Counted from the first letter of the stretch, positions 25,326 to 34,743 are shown. The stretch: 64,000 nt of DNA from JADGRA01 sp052143535 (GCA_052143535.1 JBKQSS010000038.1:51754-115753); one strand, 5' to 3'. Numbers and translations are program-made. The notes: generated by a model not told the origin, from the sequence alone.

Positions 25326-26239
25326 GCACCGAAACCGCCACCACCGCCCGCCGCGCCGACGCGGTCCTGGTGTCCATCACCGCTTTTTGGGGCCTCACCT
25401 TCGTCGTGGTGAAGGACGCGGTTGTCCTGGCGGACCCCTTCACTTTCCTGGCGCTCCGCTTCGCCCTGGGGGCGGTCTTGCTCACCCTCGTCGCCTGGCG
25501 ATCGATGAGGACGGCGGCCCTGTGGCGTGCGGGCGTCGGCCTCGGCGTGCTGCTCTTCGTCGGGTTTTCAGCCCAGACCTCCGGGCTGCAGTACACCACG
25601 CCCTCCCGCAGCGCCTTCCTCACTGGCCTCTCGGTGCTGCTGGTGCCGCTTTTATCCTTCGTCATGTACCGCCGTCGCCCGGCGCCGGCCAGCCTTCTGG
25701 GCGTGGCCCTCGCGGTGTGTGGGCTGTGGGCGCTGGCGGGCGGTCGCTCGCTGGGCGTGACTTCGGGCCTTGGCCGGGGGGACCAGCTGACGCTGTTGTG
25801 CGCGCTTGCCTTTGCCTTACAGGTGACGCTCTTGGAGCGGCTGGCGCGGACGCAGGCGCCGGCCCCCCTGGTGGCGGTGCAGCTGTGGACGGTAGCGGCG
25901 CTGGCCGTGGTGGCGCTCTTGCTTCTGGGTCCGAGGTTGCAGCCCAGCTGGCCCCTGTGGAGCGCCGTGCTGGTCACCGGCGTGGCCGGAAGCGCGGTCG
26001 CGCTCCTGCTTCAGGCCTGGGCTCAGGCGCGCACCACCGCGGTACGGGCAGCGCTGGTGTACGCACTCGAGCCGGTGTTTGCCACCGCCTATTCGGTGGC
26101 GCTCGGGCGGGAAAGGCTTGGCCAGCGCGAGTTCCTCGGCGGCGCTCTCATTCTCGCCGGCGTGCTTGTCTCGGAGCTGGGGCCAGTGGGCTGGAGTCGG
26201 GCGATGCGCGTCGCTCGGCGTCGGCCTGGCCCGGTATAG
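25322..26239 (+). CDS. EamA/DMT family transporter
   Basis: This 305-aa membrane protein has ten hydrophobic segments in two EamA repeats (about residues 10-140 and 150-290). FWGLTFVVVKDAV at the N-terminus, QTSGLQYTTPSRSAFLTGL, and ALVYALEPVFATAYSVALGRERLGQREFLGGALILAGV at the C-terminus are typical. It starts with GTG overlapping the cation exchanger stop by four bases. It probably exports a metabolite; the substrate is not recognisable. Confidence 0.9.
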   Translation: MSTETATTARRADAVLVSITAFWGLTFVVVKDAVVLADPFTFLALRFALGAVLLTLVAWRSMRTAALWRAGVGLGVLLFVGFSAQTSGLQYTTPSRSAFLTGLSVLLVPLLSFVMYRRRPAPASLLGVALAVCGLWALAGGRSLGVTSGLGRGDQLTLLCALAFALQVTLLERLARTQAPAPLVAVQLWTVAALAVVALLLLGPRLQPSWPLWSAVLVTGVAGSAVALLLQAWAQARTTAVRAALVYALEPVFATAYSVALGRERLGQREFLGGALILAGVLVSELGPVGWSRAMRVARRRPGPV

Positions 26240-26267
26240 AGTCCTCTTTCGAGGGCCGAAAGCACGG

Positions 26268-27242
26268 ATGGCGGTCGAGCTGAGACGCGGGGGGCTTCAC
26301 CTCTCGGGCACCGTGCTCGCCCTCGACGCGCGCCGCAAGGGCGAGCTCTCCTTTGTGAGCCACGCCCATTCGGACCACATTGCTCGGCACGACCGCGTCA
26401 TCGCCACCGCGCCGACGCTGCGGCTGATGGCCCACCGGCTGGGAGCGCTGATGGGCCCGTTGAGCGCTCCCTACAACCGGCCTTTCGCACTGGGGGCGCT
26501 CACGCTCGAGCTCTTGCCGGCCGGCCACATTCTCGGCTCAGCGCAGCTGCGCGTCACCCGGCCCGATGGGCGGCGCATTGTCTATACCGGAGACCTCAAC
26601 CTGGCCCCGGCCCTCACCGCCGAGCCGGCTCAGGTGGCCAGCTGCGACACCCTCGTCATTGAGTCCACCTTCGGCCATCCGCGCTACGCCTTTCCGGAGC
26701 GAGCCCAAGTCCTCCAGGCAGTGGATGCCTGGGTGCGAGCGACGCTGGAGCGCGGGGCGACGCCGGTGCTTTTGGGCTATGCGCTCGGAAAGGCCCAGGA
26801 AGTCATCTGCTCGCTCACCCGGGCTGGGCACGCGGTGGTGGCGCACTCCAGCATCTGCGACATCTCCGCGCTGTACCGCGAATTCGGCGTGGAGGTGGGG
26901 CCGGTGCGCCGCTTCGACAACACCTGGAAACCGGGTGAGGTGGCCGTCTTCCCGCCCCACGCCTGGCGCTTCCAGCGGCTGCAACGCCCCTGGCCGCGCC
27001 AGACGGCCGTCCTCACCGGCTGGGCGATGGATGCCGGGACGGCCCGCCGCTACGGTGCGGACGTCGCCTTCCCGGTGTCAGACCACGCCGACTGCGCGGC
27101 GCTGGTGCAATACGCCCGGGCCACCGGCGCCACCGAGGTGGTGACCCACCACGGCTTTGCCCGCGAGCTGGCCCAGGCCCTCTCTGCGGTGGGCCTCGAT
27201 GCGCGCGTGGTGGGGAAGCCCAAGCAGCTGTCTCTGTGGTGA
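26268..27242 (+). CDS. beta-CASP MBL-fold exonuclease-like protein
   Basis: This 324-aa MBL protein has SHAHSDHIARH (metal motif), LLPAGHILGSAQL, IVYTGDLNL and SDHADC, the set found in the mRNA 3'-processing factor / ligase-associated exonuclease branch of beta-CASP proteins. STFGHP and the inserted CASP-type segment (about residues 150-270) support this. ATG 26268 was chosen, 28 bases after the DMT gene; upstream in-frame codons overlap that gene. In many genomes this family sits beside an ATP-dependent DNA ligase, but no ligase is present here, so its role in DNA or RNA processing is open. Confidence 0.82.
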   Translation: MAVELRRGGLHLSGTVLALDARRKGELSFVSHAHSDHIARHDRVIATAPTLRLMAHRLGALMGPLSAPYNRPFALGALTLELLPAGHILGSAQLRVTRPDGRRIVYTGDLNLAPALTAEPAQVASCDTLVIESTFGHPRYAFPERAQVLQAVDAWVRATLERGATPVLLGYALGKAQEVICSLTRAGHAVVAHSSICDISALYREFGVEVGPVRRFDNTWKPGEVAVFPPHAWRFQRLQRPWPRQTAVLTGWAMDAGTARRYGADVAFPVSDHADCAALVQYARATGATEVVTHHGFARELAQALSAVGLDARVVGKPKQLSLW

Positions 27243-27252
27243 GTCCTGCGGC

Positions 27253-29301
27253 TCACCACACGGTGCACACCTTCTCTTTGGGCTTCGCCATGGGCTGTCC
27301 AGGTTTGCAGCCGAAGGCTTGGGCGAATTCCGGAATATTGACCATCACCCCGTTGACGCGCCACTTGCCTGGAGAATGTGGGTTGGTGACGGCGCGGACG
27401 CGCAAGTCCTCGGGTCGCTCGTTGCTACAGGCCCACTGGGCGTAGCCAACGAAAAACCGCTGCTCCGGCGTGAGCCCGTCGCTCGGCTGAAGCCTGGAGC
27501 CGGCTGTGGCGCGCTTCCAGGCGCGGTAGGCGAGCAACGTCCCCCCGAGGTCGGCCACGTCCTCTCCCAGCGTCAGTTTTCCGTTGATGTGGATGTCATC
27601 GACGATGGGGTAGCTCGAGTACTGGTCGGAGACACATCCTGAGCGGCGGAGGAATTCCTCGGCGTCCTTCTTCGTCCACCAGTCTTTGAGGTTGCCTTGG
27701 GCGTCGAACTGGCGCCCCTCGTCGTCGAAGCCGTGGGTGAGCTCGTGGCCGATGGTGCCGCCGGTGTTGCCGTAGTTGGGGGCGTCGTCCAGCTTGGCGT
27801 CGTAGAGGGGCGGCTGGAGGACCGCAGCCGGGAAATTCATGTCGTTGAGTAGCGGGTCGTAGTAGGCGTTGACGGTGCTAGGCGTCATCCCCCACTCGTC
27901 GCGGTCGACCGGTTTGCCAATTTTCCCAAGGACGCGCGCCGTCTCGAAAGTGGAGGCCCGCAGGACGTCGCCGTAGAAGTCCGTCGGGCTGATGCGGACC
28001 GAGGCGTAGTCGCGCCACTTGTCTGGGTAGCCGATTTTGTTGGCCATGGCGTGCAGCTTGTCCAGGGCCTTGGCCCGGGTGGCGTCCTCCAGCCAGGGCA
28101 GCGTCTGGAGGTCGCGCTCCATCTCCTTCTGGATGGCCACCAACATCACCCGCGCTCGGGCCTTGAGCTCCGGGCTGAAGTTGCGTTGGACGAAGAGCTG
28201 GCCCAGCGCTTCGCCCAGGTAGTTGTCCACGGCGGCGACGCAGCGCTTCCAGCGTGGCGGCAGCACTTCCACCCCCCTCAGGTACTTTCGGTAGAAGGCG
28301 AAATTCTCCTTCACAAAGGCGGACGACAGCGTTGGGGCCCGGCTGGAGACGACATGCCAGCGGGCATAGGCCTTCCAGTCTTCCAACCGGTGGCGCTTGA
28401 GCGAAGCGCTCAAGGCTTCGAAGAATTCGGGCTCGGTGACGTTGAGCTCGGACAAGCCGGGTGCCCCCAGGGCAGTGAAATAGCCGTCCCAGTCGAGTGC
28501 TGGAGCGAGCGCCTTCAGCTTCTGCACCGGCATTTTGTGAAACACCTTGTAGGGGTCGCGTCGGTCGACGCGGCTCAGAGACGCCTTAGCCAACTCCGTC
28601 TCCAGAGTGAGGACTGCGCTGGCCTCGCGAGCCGCTTGGGTTGGCGCCTCGCCGGACAGCACCAGCATCTTCGCGACGTGCTGCTGGTAGCGCTCGCGGG
28701 TGGCCACCGAGCGGGCATCGGTTTTGAGGTAGTAGTCCCGGTCCGGAAGGCCGAGGCCATCGGCGCTGACCACGCCGATGACGCGGGTGGCGTCGGAAGC
28801 GTCTTGTTGCGAGCCGACGCCGAAGAAGAGCCTTCCGCTGTCCAGGCGGTGCTGGCTGCCGAGCCAGCGGCTCAAGCCCGCGACATCTCTCAGCGTGGCA
28901 ATGGCCCGCAAGTCCCCAGCCAGTGGCTGCTTGCCCAGCTTCTCTACCGCGGCCTCGTCCATGCAGGCTGCGAAGAAATCGCCCACCTTCTGCGTCACCG
29001 GGTCTCGACTCGGCTCGGGCTTCGAGGCGGCCTCCAGCAGTCCCCACAAATAGCGCTGGGTGTCCGTCTGGAGCTTTGCGTACACACTCCAGCCGGCCTG
29101 GTCAGCGGGAATGGGGTTTCTCTTCTGCCATCCGCCACAGGTGAAGGCGTAAAAGTCGACACACGGGTCGGCCGAGCGGTTCATGGCCGAAACGTCGAGG
29201 CTGGGCGTGTACGGCAGCTGCGCCAAGGGCCGCTCCGGCGGCGGCTCGCCCAGCGCTTCGGCCCCCAGCGCCAGGCACCCCAACAGCAGAAGTCGTCCCA
29301 T
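27253..29301 (-). CDS. M13 family zinc metallopeptidase (neprilysin/PepO-like)
   Basis: The 682-aa protein is a secreted endopeptidase of the neprilysin family. The zinc motif is HELTH (residues 519-523) inside GGTIGHELTHGFDDEGRQFD; the third ligand lies in GEDVADLGG (about 60 residues later), and the substrate-binding NAYYDP occurs before the zinc site. The signal region LLLLGCLALG could be a lipobox (LLGC) or a plain signal peptide. The C-terminal VCTVW fits the family's CxxW ending. It is preceded, on the same strand and 32 bases away, by the pentapeptide-repeat gene. Both M13 domains appear complete. Confidence 0.95.
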   Translation of the reverse strand: MGRLLLLGCLALGAEALGEPPPERPLAQLPYTPSLDVSAMNRSADPCVDFYAFTCGGWQKRNPIPADQAGWSVYAKLQTDTQRYLWGLLEAASKPEPSRDPVTQKVGDFFAACMDEAAVEKLGKQPLAGDLRAIATLRDVAGLSRWLGSQHRLDSGRLFFGVGSQQDASDATRVIGVVSADGLGLPDRDYYLKTDARSVATRERYQQHVAKMLVLSGEAPTQAAREASAVLTLETELAKASLSRVDRRDPYKVFHKMPVQKLKALAPALDWDGYFTALGAPGLSELNVTEPEFFEALSASLKRHRLEDWKAYARWHVVSSRAPTLSSAFVKENFAFYRKYLRGVEVLPPRWKRCVAAVDNYLGEALGQLFVQRNFSPELKARARVMLVAIQKEMERDLQTLPWLEDATRAKALDKLHAMANKIGYPDKWRDYASVRISPTDFYGDVLRASTFETARVLGKIGKPVDRDEWGMTPSTVNAYYDPLLNDMNFPAAVLQPPLYDAKLDDAPNYGNTGGTIGHELTHGFDDEGRQFDAQGNLKDWWTKKDAEEFLRRSGCVSDQYSSYPIVDDIHINGKLTLGEDVADLGGTLLAYRAWKRATAGSRLQPSDGLTPEQRFFVGYAQWACSNERPEDLRVRAVTNPHSPGKWRVNGVMVNIPEFAQAFGCKPGQPMAKPKEKVCTVW

Positions 29302-29333
29302 CAGAGAGTCTCCGCGCAGGAAAAGGGCACCGC

Positions 29334-30776
29334 TCAGACGTCCGGTGACTGGACGATGAGCTTTTCCTTGCCGCAGACGGCGCAGCGCAGGTGGATGAAG
29401 AGGTCCCCGTCGCTGTCCTCAGGCACCGTCCCGGGCGTCACGCCGAGCTCGGCTTGGGCCAGCTCGGGAACGCGGGTGGGTATGTCCTCGGCGTGGAGTG
29501 TTTCCAGGGTGAGCATTTCCCGCTCGTGGCACTCGCGGAACTCTGCCCCCTGAAGCCAGGCTGGCTCGGTGCCGGCAGGAAGCCGGCTCAGCTGTTCCAG
29601 GTGGGTGGTGGCCTCAGCCAGGTAAGCCAGCCGCCGGAGCCGCGCTTCCTCGGGCAGTCCGGCGAAGGCCGAGAAGGCCTCGCCAAGCAAGTCCCTGCGG
29701 TCTCCCACGCTGAGCGCCACCAGGTCGAGCGCCGCCTCTGAGGCGTCCACCGCCTCCTCCCAGTTGTTGTCCGGATTGAAGCCAGCCTCGAGCAGGGCCG
29801 AGAAGAGCTGGGTCGCTGCCAGACGGCGTCGGACTTCTCCGAAGGCCTCCTCGAGGTCCCTGGGCAGCCGCAGCTCCCACAGGGCTCCTGCTACGCGGGG
29901 GTCCACCGGCCCGGTGAGGTCATCCATCTCGAGGTCGGCCCGCAGGGCGCCCTTGAGGAAGCTGGAGGCGGAGAAGCGAAAGAGGGGCTCGACGCCCACC
30001 TCGCGCAGGTACATGACGCCGAAGGCGGCGTCCTTGCTTCCGAGCCGCAATGCGGCTTGGGCGCGCGTCACGCCCTCGGGGTCGGTCACCGGGCGGCTTC
30101 CCTCGAGGCGCGTCTTCACCGCCTCGCGCAACAGCGACTCGAGCCCGGTGCCCGGCACAAGACGGGTGGGCAGCGGGGGCCGCAGCCCGGGTGTGTCCAG
30201 GACCCAAGGCAGGGGCCCCCCGAGGCGCTTGAGCCCTCGGAAGAGCAGCGTGCCGGGGGGGTCTTGCGGCGAAAAGGGCGGCATCTCGTCCGCGCCGGAG
30301 AGACTGAGCTCGTTGGCCTGCCGCTGCTCGCGGGTGAAGGAGGTGATGCCTTGGGCCGGCGGGGGCGGGGGCGGGGGGGCCTCCTCACCGTCCAGGCCTA
30401 CCACCCGGTCCATGTCCACCTCTTCAAATTCAAGGGCGTCGAGCCCGACCGCACCGGCAAAGTCGCAGCGCAAAAGCTTCAAGCGCTCGAAGGTGGCGCC
30501 CTCCAGGTTTGCCCCCCGGAAGTCGCAGTCCTGGAGTCGCCCACCGTGGAAATAGGCTCCCGAGAGGTCAGACTCCCGGAAAGTGACTTTGGACAGGTCG
30601 CAGCGGTCCCACTCCGAGCCCACCAGCACCAGTCCGGAGAGGTCGGCGTTGGCGGAAAAGAGGTTTTCAAACGTGGCGCCAGTGTGGTCGGTACCGACCT
30701 TTCCGCTCTTGCGCAGTTTGTTCCACTCGGTGGACCCGCTCTTGAGGAGGTCTTCGATGGTCATGGCCTTCGGCAT
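29334..30776 (-). CDS. pentapeptide-repeat protein with C-terminal unknown domain
   Basis: This 480-aa protein starts at ATG 30776 (an alternative is ATG 30764). Residues about 30-120 form a short right-handed beta helix of pentapeptide repeats (ANADLSGLVL, SDLSGAYFHG, ANLEGATFER, CDFAGAVG). A run of seven Pro follows near residue 140. The remainder (about 150-450) is Leu-rich and helical without a recognised family. It ends with RCAVCGKEKL, a lone CxxC that could hold half of a metal site. No signal peptide is seen, so it is probably cytoplasmic. It is divergent from the pseudouridine synthase gene, with only 42 bases between start codons, and upstream of the M13 gene on the same strand. Function unknown. 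Confidence 0.82.
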   Translation of the reverse strand: MPKAMTIEDLLKSGSTEWNKLRKSGKVGTDHTGATFENLFSANADLSGLVLVGSEWDRCDLSKVTFRESDLSGAYFHGGRLQDCDFRGANLEGATFERLKLLRCDFAGAVGLDALEFEEVDMDRVVGLDGEEAPPPPPPPAQGITSFTREQRQANELSLSGADEMPPFSPQDPPGTLLFRGLKRLGGPLPWVLDTPGLRPPLPTRLVPGTGLESLLREAVKTRLEGSRPVTDPEGVTRAQAALRLGSKDAAFGVMYLREVGVEPLFRFSASSFLKGALRADLEMDDLTGPVDPRVAGALWELRLPRDLEEAFGEVRRRLAATQLFSALLEAGFNPDNNWEEAVDASEAALDLVALSVGDRRDLLGEAFSAFAGLPEEARLRRLAYLAEATTHLEQLSRLPAGTEPAWLQGAEFRECHEREMLTLETLHAEDIPTRVPELAQAELGVTPGTVPEDSDGDLFIHLRCAVCGKEKLIVQSPDV

Positions 30777-30818
30777 ATACCTGGAGTTTAGCGGTGTGGT
30801 TCCATCACCGCGCCCTAA

Positions 30819-31772
30819 ATGATCGAGTTTCGCATCGACAGCGACCATGCGGGGGTACGACTCGACAAGGTCCTGCGCCAGCGGCTCCCCAGCGTCCCGG
30901 CCAGCCATCTCTTCAAGATGATTCGGACCAAGAAGGTGCGCGTCAACGGCAAGCGGGCCTCGGTCGACCAGCCGCTGGCCCTGGACGACGTGGTCAGCAT
31001 CCGGGGCACCGAGGAGCGCCTCTTGGGGGCCGGGCCGGCCGCCGAGCGTCCCCCCCCGGTGGACCCCTCCCGGCTGAAGGTACTTCTGGAGGACGAGTGG
31101 ATGATGGCGGTGGACAAGCCCTCGGGCATGGCGGTGCACACCGGAAGCGGGATTACCGGAGGCACCCTGGTCGACTACGTCCGCGCCTACCTCGGTTCCC
31201 GCGCCGTTCGAAACGGGTTCGCCGCCAGTCCAGCCCATCGGCTGGACCGTGACACCTCAGGGGTCATCCTGGTGGCCATTCGCCGGCCGGCGATGGTGCA
31301 TTTCACGGAAGTCTTCACCGAAGGGCGCGCCAGTAAGCGCTACCTGGTGCTGGTGAAGGGCCGGATGCCCCGGTCCTCGGGCCGCGTCGACTTGCCGCTG
31401 TCCGAGCACCAACAGACCGCGGCCTCCAAGGCCCGTCGCGGAGTCAACCTCCAGCAGGCGGTGACGCTCTGGCAGCTACTGCAGCAAGGAGGTGAGGCTG
31501 CGCTGCTGGCCTGCACCATCGAAACTGGCCGCACCCACCAGATTCGCCGCCACTTCGCCTCGCTCGGCCATCCCGTGGCCGGGGACCGGAAATACGGGGA
31601 CTTTGCTTTCAACCGCGAGGCCAAGGCGCGCTGGGGGCTGAAACGGCTCTTCCTCCACGCCGGGAGCATCCAGTTTCCGCACCCCGAGGACGGGCGCACC
31701 CTCCGCCTGGAGGCCCCCTTGCCCGCTGAGCTGCGCGACGTGCTCGCCAGAGCTGGCATGGCCTTCCCCTGA
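30819..31772 (+). CDS. RluA family pseudouridine synthase with S4 domain
   Basis: This 317-aa enzyme isomerises uridine in rRNA. An S4 RNA-binding domain (residues about 12-70; LDKVLRQRLPSVPASHLFKM) precedes the catalytic domain. The catalytic motif is HRLDRDTSG, with Asp 143 as the nucleophile. TGRTHQIRRHFASLGHPVAGDRKYG marks the C-terminal RluA signature. S4 plus size places it with RluC/RluD, which modify 23S rRNA; the exact sites are not deducible. The penicillin-binding protein gene starts 26 bases downstream. Confidence 0.93.
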   Translation: MIEFRIDSDHAGVRLDKVLRQRLPSVPASHLFKMIRTKKVRVNGKRASVDQPLALDDVVSIRGTEERLLGAGPAAERPPPVDPSRLKVLLEDEWMMAVDKPSGMAVHTGSGITGGTLVDYVRAYLGSRAVRNGFAASPAHRLDRDTSGVILVAIRRPAMVHFTEVFTEGRASKRYLVLVKGRMPRSSGRVDLPLSEHQQTAASKARRGVNLQQAVTLWQLLQQGGEAALLACTIETGRTHQIRRHFASLGHPVAGDRKYGDFAFNREAKARWGLKRLFLHAGSIQFPHPEDGRTLRLEAPLPAELRDVLARAGMAFP

Positions 31773-31798
31773 GGTAAGGTGGCCGCAAGGCCCTGCCG

Positions 31799-34459
31799 AT
31801 GCGCGACACCTCGCCGCCCGACGCCTCCCCGCCCGAGCCCGCCGTCCCTGAGCCTGACGCGGCGGAACCCGCCGTGGCCGAGCGCGCCATTCCCACCCGC
31901 CTGGTGCTGGTGGAGCGCCCGCCCAAGCGCCGCGGCAAATGGGGCCGCATCCTCATTCCTGCGGGCAAGGTGGGCGCCTTCCTGGCGCTCACTGGCCTCA
32001 CCGGCGTCGTTGGCGCGGCGGCCGTCCTCTACTATCGCTTCTCGCGGGGCTTGCCTGAGATTCCCAAGGTGTCTGCCTACGCCCCGCCGGTGCTCACCGA
32101 GGTCTTCACCGATGACCAAGTCCTCGCGGGCGAATTTTACGAGGAACGCCGCAAGGTGGTCCCCTACGAGAGAATTCCCAAGCGCCTGGTGCAAGCCTTC
32201 ATCGCCTCGGAGGACGCGGCCTTCTTCGACCACTTCGGGCTAGACCCTGTGGGCACTGCCCGCGCAGCCTTCAAGACCATTCTGCACAAGACGTCCGGGT
32301 CGGGCGGCGTCCAGGGAGGCTCCACCCTCACCCAGCAAACCGCCAAGGCCCTCCTGGTGTCGGCCGAGGGATTCGAGAAGGGCACCCGCCGCAAGGGGCA
32401 GGAGGGGCTGGTCCGCAAAATCCGCGAAGCCATTCTCGCCCGGCGCCTGGAGGCGGCCCTCACCAAAGAGGAGATTCTTTACCTCTACCTGAACAACGTC
32501 TACCTCGGGCACCACGCCTACGGCGTCCAGGCGGCGGCAGAGAATTACTTCCGCAAGGACGTTCGGGACCTGTCACTCGCACAGATGGCCCTCATCGCCG
32601 GCCTTCCGCAGGCGCCTAGCCGCTACTCGCCGTTCATGAACCCCAAGGCCGCGACCGACCGTCGGGGCTATGTGCTGCGCCGGATGCGCGAGGAGGGGAT
32701 GATTTCGCGCGAAGAGCAGGACGCCGCGAACCGGGAGGAAATCCACGTCTACCCGGTCGAGGATGTGTTTCACGAGTTTGCCCCGTACTTCGTCGAGCAA
32801 GTGCGTAAGGACGTGGTGAACCGCTACACCAACCCAGTGCTGCTCACCGGCGGGCTCAAGGTTTTCACCACCATGGACTCGGAGCGGCAGCGCGCGGCCC
32901 AGGACGCGATGCTCGGTGGGCTTTTGGCCGTCGACAAGCGCCAGGGGTTTCGGGGCCCATTGACGACTCTGGACAGCCCTGAGCAGCGCCGGGCCTTTCT
33001 CGCCCGCAGCACTGCTGCCTTGGCCGGAGCGCCCCTCGTCGAGGCGACGTACTACGTCGGGCTGGTGACTGCGGTGAATGCCGATGGCACCTCGGCCACG
33101 GTGCAAGTGGGGCCCCACCAGGGGCAACTGCCGCTGTTGGGCATGCGTTGGGCGCGCAAGGTGAACCCCGAGGCGTACTACCCGGGCGCCATGCTGAACT
33201 CGCTCAAGAGAGTGCTCAAGCCGGGAGACGTGGTGGTGGTCCGCGCGGTGAAGAAGGCCGAGCTCTGGGACGACAGGGAGCAGTACGACAAGAAGCTGGC
33301 GGAACGGCTGCCAGAGGAGGGGCTTTACTTTCGGCTCGAGCAGGAACCCGAGTTGCAGGGGGCACTGGTCTCCATCGACCCGTGGCAGCAGTACCTGGTG
33401 GCAATGGTGGGCGGCTACGACTTCGACGCCAATGAGTACAATCGCGCCTTCCAGGCCTGCCGCCAGCCGGGAAGCAGCTTCAAGCCGGTGGTGTACTCGG
33501 CCGCCATCGAACAACTGGGCTGGACGGAGGCACAAACCATCGTCGACAGCCCCATTGTGGAGAACGACCCCGAGCACCAAGTCCGCTGGAAGCCAGAGAA
33601 TTACACCGAGGATTTCCACGGCGACGTGCTGCTCCGCACCGCAGTCATCAACTCGATGAACATTCCTGCGGTGAAAACTTTCGTGGCAGTCGGCATCGAG
33701 CCGATGGCGGCCTGGGCAAAAAAGCTTGGCTTGTCCACGCCGATGAACCGTGACTTCTCGGCCGCGCTGGGGAGCTCTTGCGTCTACCCTTGGGAGCTGG
33801 CGCAGGTGTACGCGACGTTTGCCCGGCTCGGCGAGAAGCGCCCCACCTACTTCATCCGCCGCATCGAGGACCGCTATGGCCAGACGCTCGAAGACCACAC
33901 CGCTTACGACGACCCGTGGGCCAGCCTCACCAACCGCATCGCCGCCGGCTACGCCCGTCTGTACGAGCCGGGCGAGCAGGTGATGACCCAGGAGACCGCC
34001 TACATCCTCACCGACTTGCTGCGGGGCGTGGTGCGGGAAGGGACTGGCGCTCCCGCGCAGCGGCTGGGCAAGCCGGCGGCCGGGAAGACCGGTACCACCA
34101 ACGACTCCTTCGACGCCTGGTTCGTGGGCTTCACCCATGACTTGGTCGGGCTGGCTTGGGTGGGCTACGACCTGAATCCCCACCCACTGTCGCGCTACGA
34201 GACGGGAGGCCGCGCGGCGCTCCCCATCTGGGTGAGTTACATGCAGCGGGCGGTGCAAGGGCGGCCCGAGCCGGAATTCAGCCCCCCCGAGTCGCTCGAG
34301 CTCGAGAAGAAGACGGTCGACACGCGCAGCGGCAAGCTGGCCTCGTCGGCGAGCAAGACCGCCGCCGTGATGTGGTTCAAGAAGGGGACTGCCCCCGAAG
34401 AAGTCACCCAAGACAAGAAGGTGGTGGACCCCACCCAATTCATGCAGGTACCGAATTAG
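31799..34459 (+). CDS. mrcA: class A penicillin-binding protein (PBP1a-like)
   Basis: This bifunctional cell-wall synthase of 886 aa polymerises glycan strands and crosslinks peptides. A Pro-rich cytoplasmic tail and one membrane helix (about residues 60-80) lead to the GT51 domain, where the catalytic Glu is Glu 138 in ASEDAAFFDHFG and GGSTLTQQTAKALL follows. An OB-type insert lies between about residues 410 and 510. The transpeptidase domain has SSFK with nucleophile Ser 559 and Lys 562, a SMN motif, and KTGTTND at 763. All catalytic residues are present. The stop codon TAG shares its last base with the GTG of the tiny lipoprotein gene. Confidence 0.95.
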   Translation: MRDTSPPDASPPEPAVPEPDAAEPAVAERAIPTRLVLVERPPKRRGKWGRILIPAGKVGAFLALTGLTGVVGAAAVLYYRFSRGLPEIPKVSAYAPPVLTEVFTDDQVLAGEFYEERRKVVPYERIPKRLVQAFIASEDAAFFDHFGLDPVGTARAAFKTILHKTSGSGGVQGGSTLTQQTAKALLVSAEGFEKGTRRKGQEGLVRKIREAILARRLEAALTKEEILYLYLNNVYLGHHAYGVQAAAENYFRKDVRDLSLAQMALIAGLPQAPSRYSPFMNPKAATDRRGYVLRRMREEGMISREEQDAANREEIHVYPVEDVFHEFAPYFVEQVRKDVVNRYTNPVLLTGGLKVFTTMDSERQRAAQDAMLGGLLAVDKRQGFRGPLTTLDSPEQRRAFLARSTAALAGAPLVEATYYVGLVTAVNADGTSATVQVGPHQGQLPLLGMRWARKVNPEAYYPGAMLNSLKRVLKPGDVVVVRAVKKAELWDDREQYDKKLAERLPEEGLYFRLEQEPELQGALVSIDPWQQYLVAMVGGYDFDANEYNRAFQACRQPGSSFKPVVYSAAIEQLGWTEAQTIVDSPIVENDPEHQVRWKPENYTEDFHGDVLLRTAVINSMNIPAVKTFVAVGIEPMAAWAKKLGLSTPMNRDFSAALGSSCVYPWELAQVYATFARLGEKRPTYFIRRIEDRYGQTLEDHTAYDDPWASLTNRIAAGYARLYEPGEQVMTQETAYILTDLLRGVVREGTGAPAQRLGKPAAGKTGTTNDSFDAWFVGFTHDLVGLAWVGYDLNPHPLSRYETGGRAALPIWVSYMQRAVQGRPEPEFSPPESLELEKKTVDTRSGKLASSASKTAAVMWFKKGTAPEEVTQDKKVVDPTQFMQVPN

Positions 34460-34668
34460 TGCGAGCCCGACTCCTGCTCCTCGGCCTGGGAACGCTCGGG
34501 TGCGCCTCCGTGTCGAGCCATCAGTCGGGCGTCTGTCCCGATTCGGCTTCGCTGCATTGTCTCTCCGCGCCAGTGTGCTCGTTCGACAAGAGTCGCGGCT
34601 GCGAGGTGTGCCGGTGCAGCCCGCCGGTTTACAACCCGGTGGCCCCAGACCAGCGCTTGACGCCCTAG
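34459..34668 (+). CDS. small Cys-rich lipoprotein
   Basis: A GTG overlapping the stop codon of the PBP gene by one base opens a 69-aa reading frame. The first 17 residues are a lipoprotein signal (LLLLGLGTLGC), and the mature part has six more Cys arranged CP-x6-HC-x4-VC-x6-GCEVCRC. The end pattern (CSFDKSRGCEVCRC) recalls antistasin-type disulfide units. It would be an outer-membrane or inner-membrane lipoprotein of about 50 aa, cotranscribed with the PBP. Its stop codon TAG is part of the CTAG target duplication of the adjacent insertion sequence; the original target also reads CTAG, so the gene is intact. Function unknown; conservation was not tested. Confidence 0.65.
   Translation: MRARLLLLGLGTLGCASVSSHQSGVCPDSASLHCLSAPVCSFDKSRGCEVCRCSPPVYNPVAPDQRLTP
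34665..34668. repeat. target-site duplication (left), CTAG
   Basis: CTAG immediately precedes the left end of the insertion sequence, and the same four bases follow its right end. Four-base YTAR targets are typical of IS5-group elements. The TAG of this copy doubles as the stop codon of the small lipoprotein gene. Confidence 0.85.
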
Positions 34669-34688
34669 CAGGGTGTTGAAAAAGGCCG
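34669..34688 (+). repeat. IS left terminal inverted repeat
   Basis: CAGGGTGTTGAAAAAGG, matching 11 of the first 14 bases of the right repeat. Confidence 0.8.
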
Positions 34689-34743
34689 GTGCGGGATCGA
34701 CAGCCCGCACCTGGTCGTGATCTCGTCGCGTTTGGAGGTCCCC

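Noticed and set aside
32573..34438. 621-codon open frame on the minus strand inside the PBP gene
   Set aside because: The plus strand has complete GT51 and transpeptidase motifs; this frame is a shadow.
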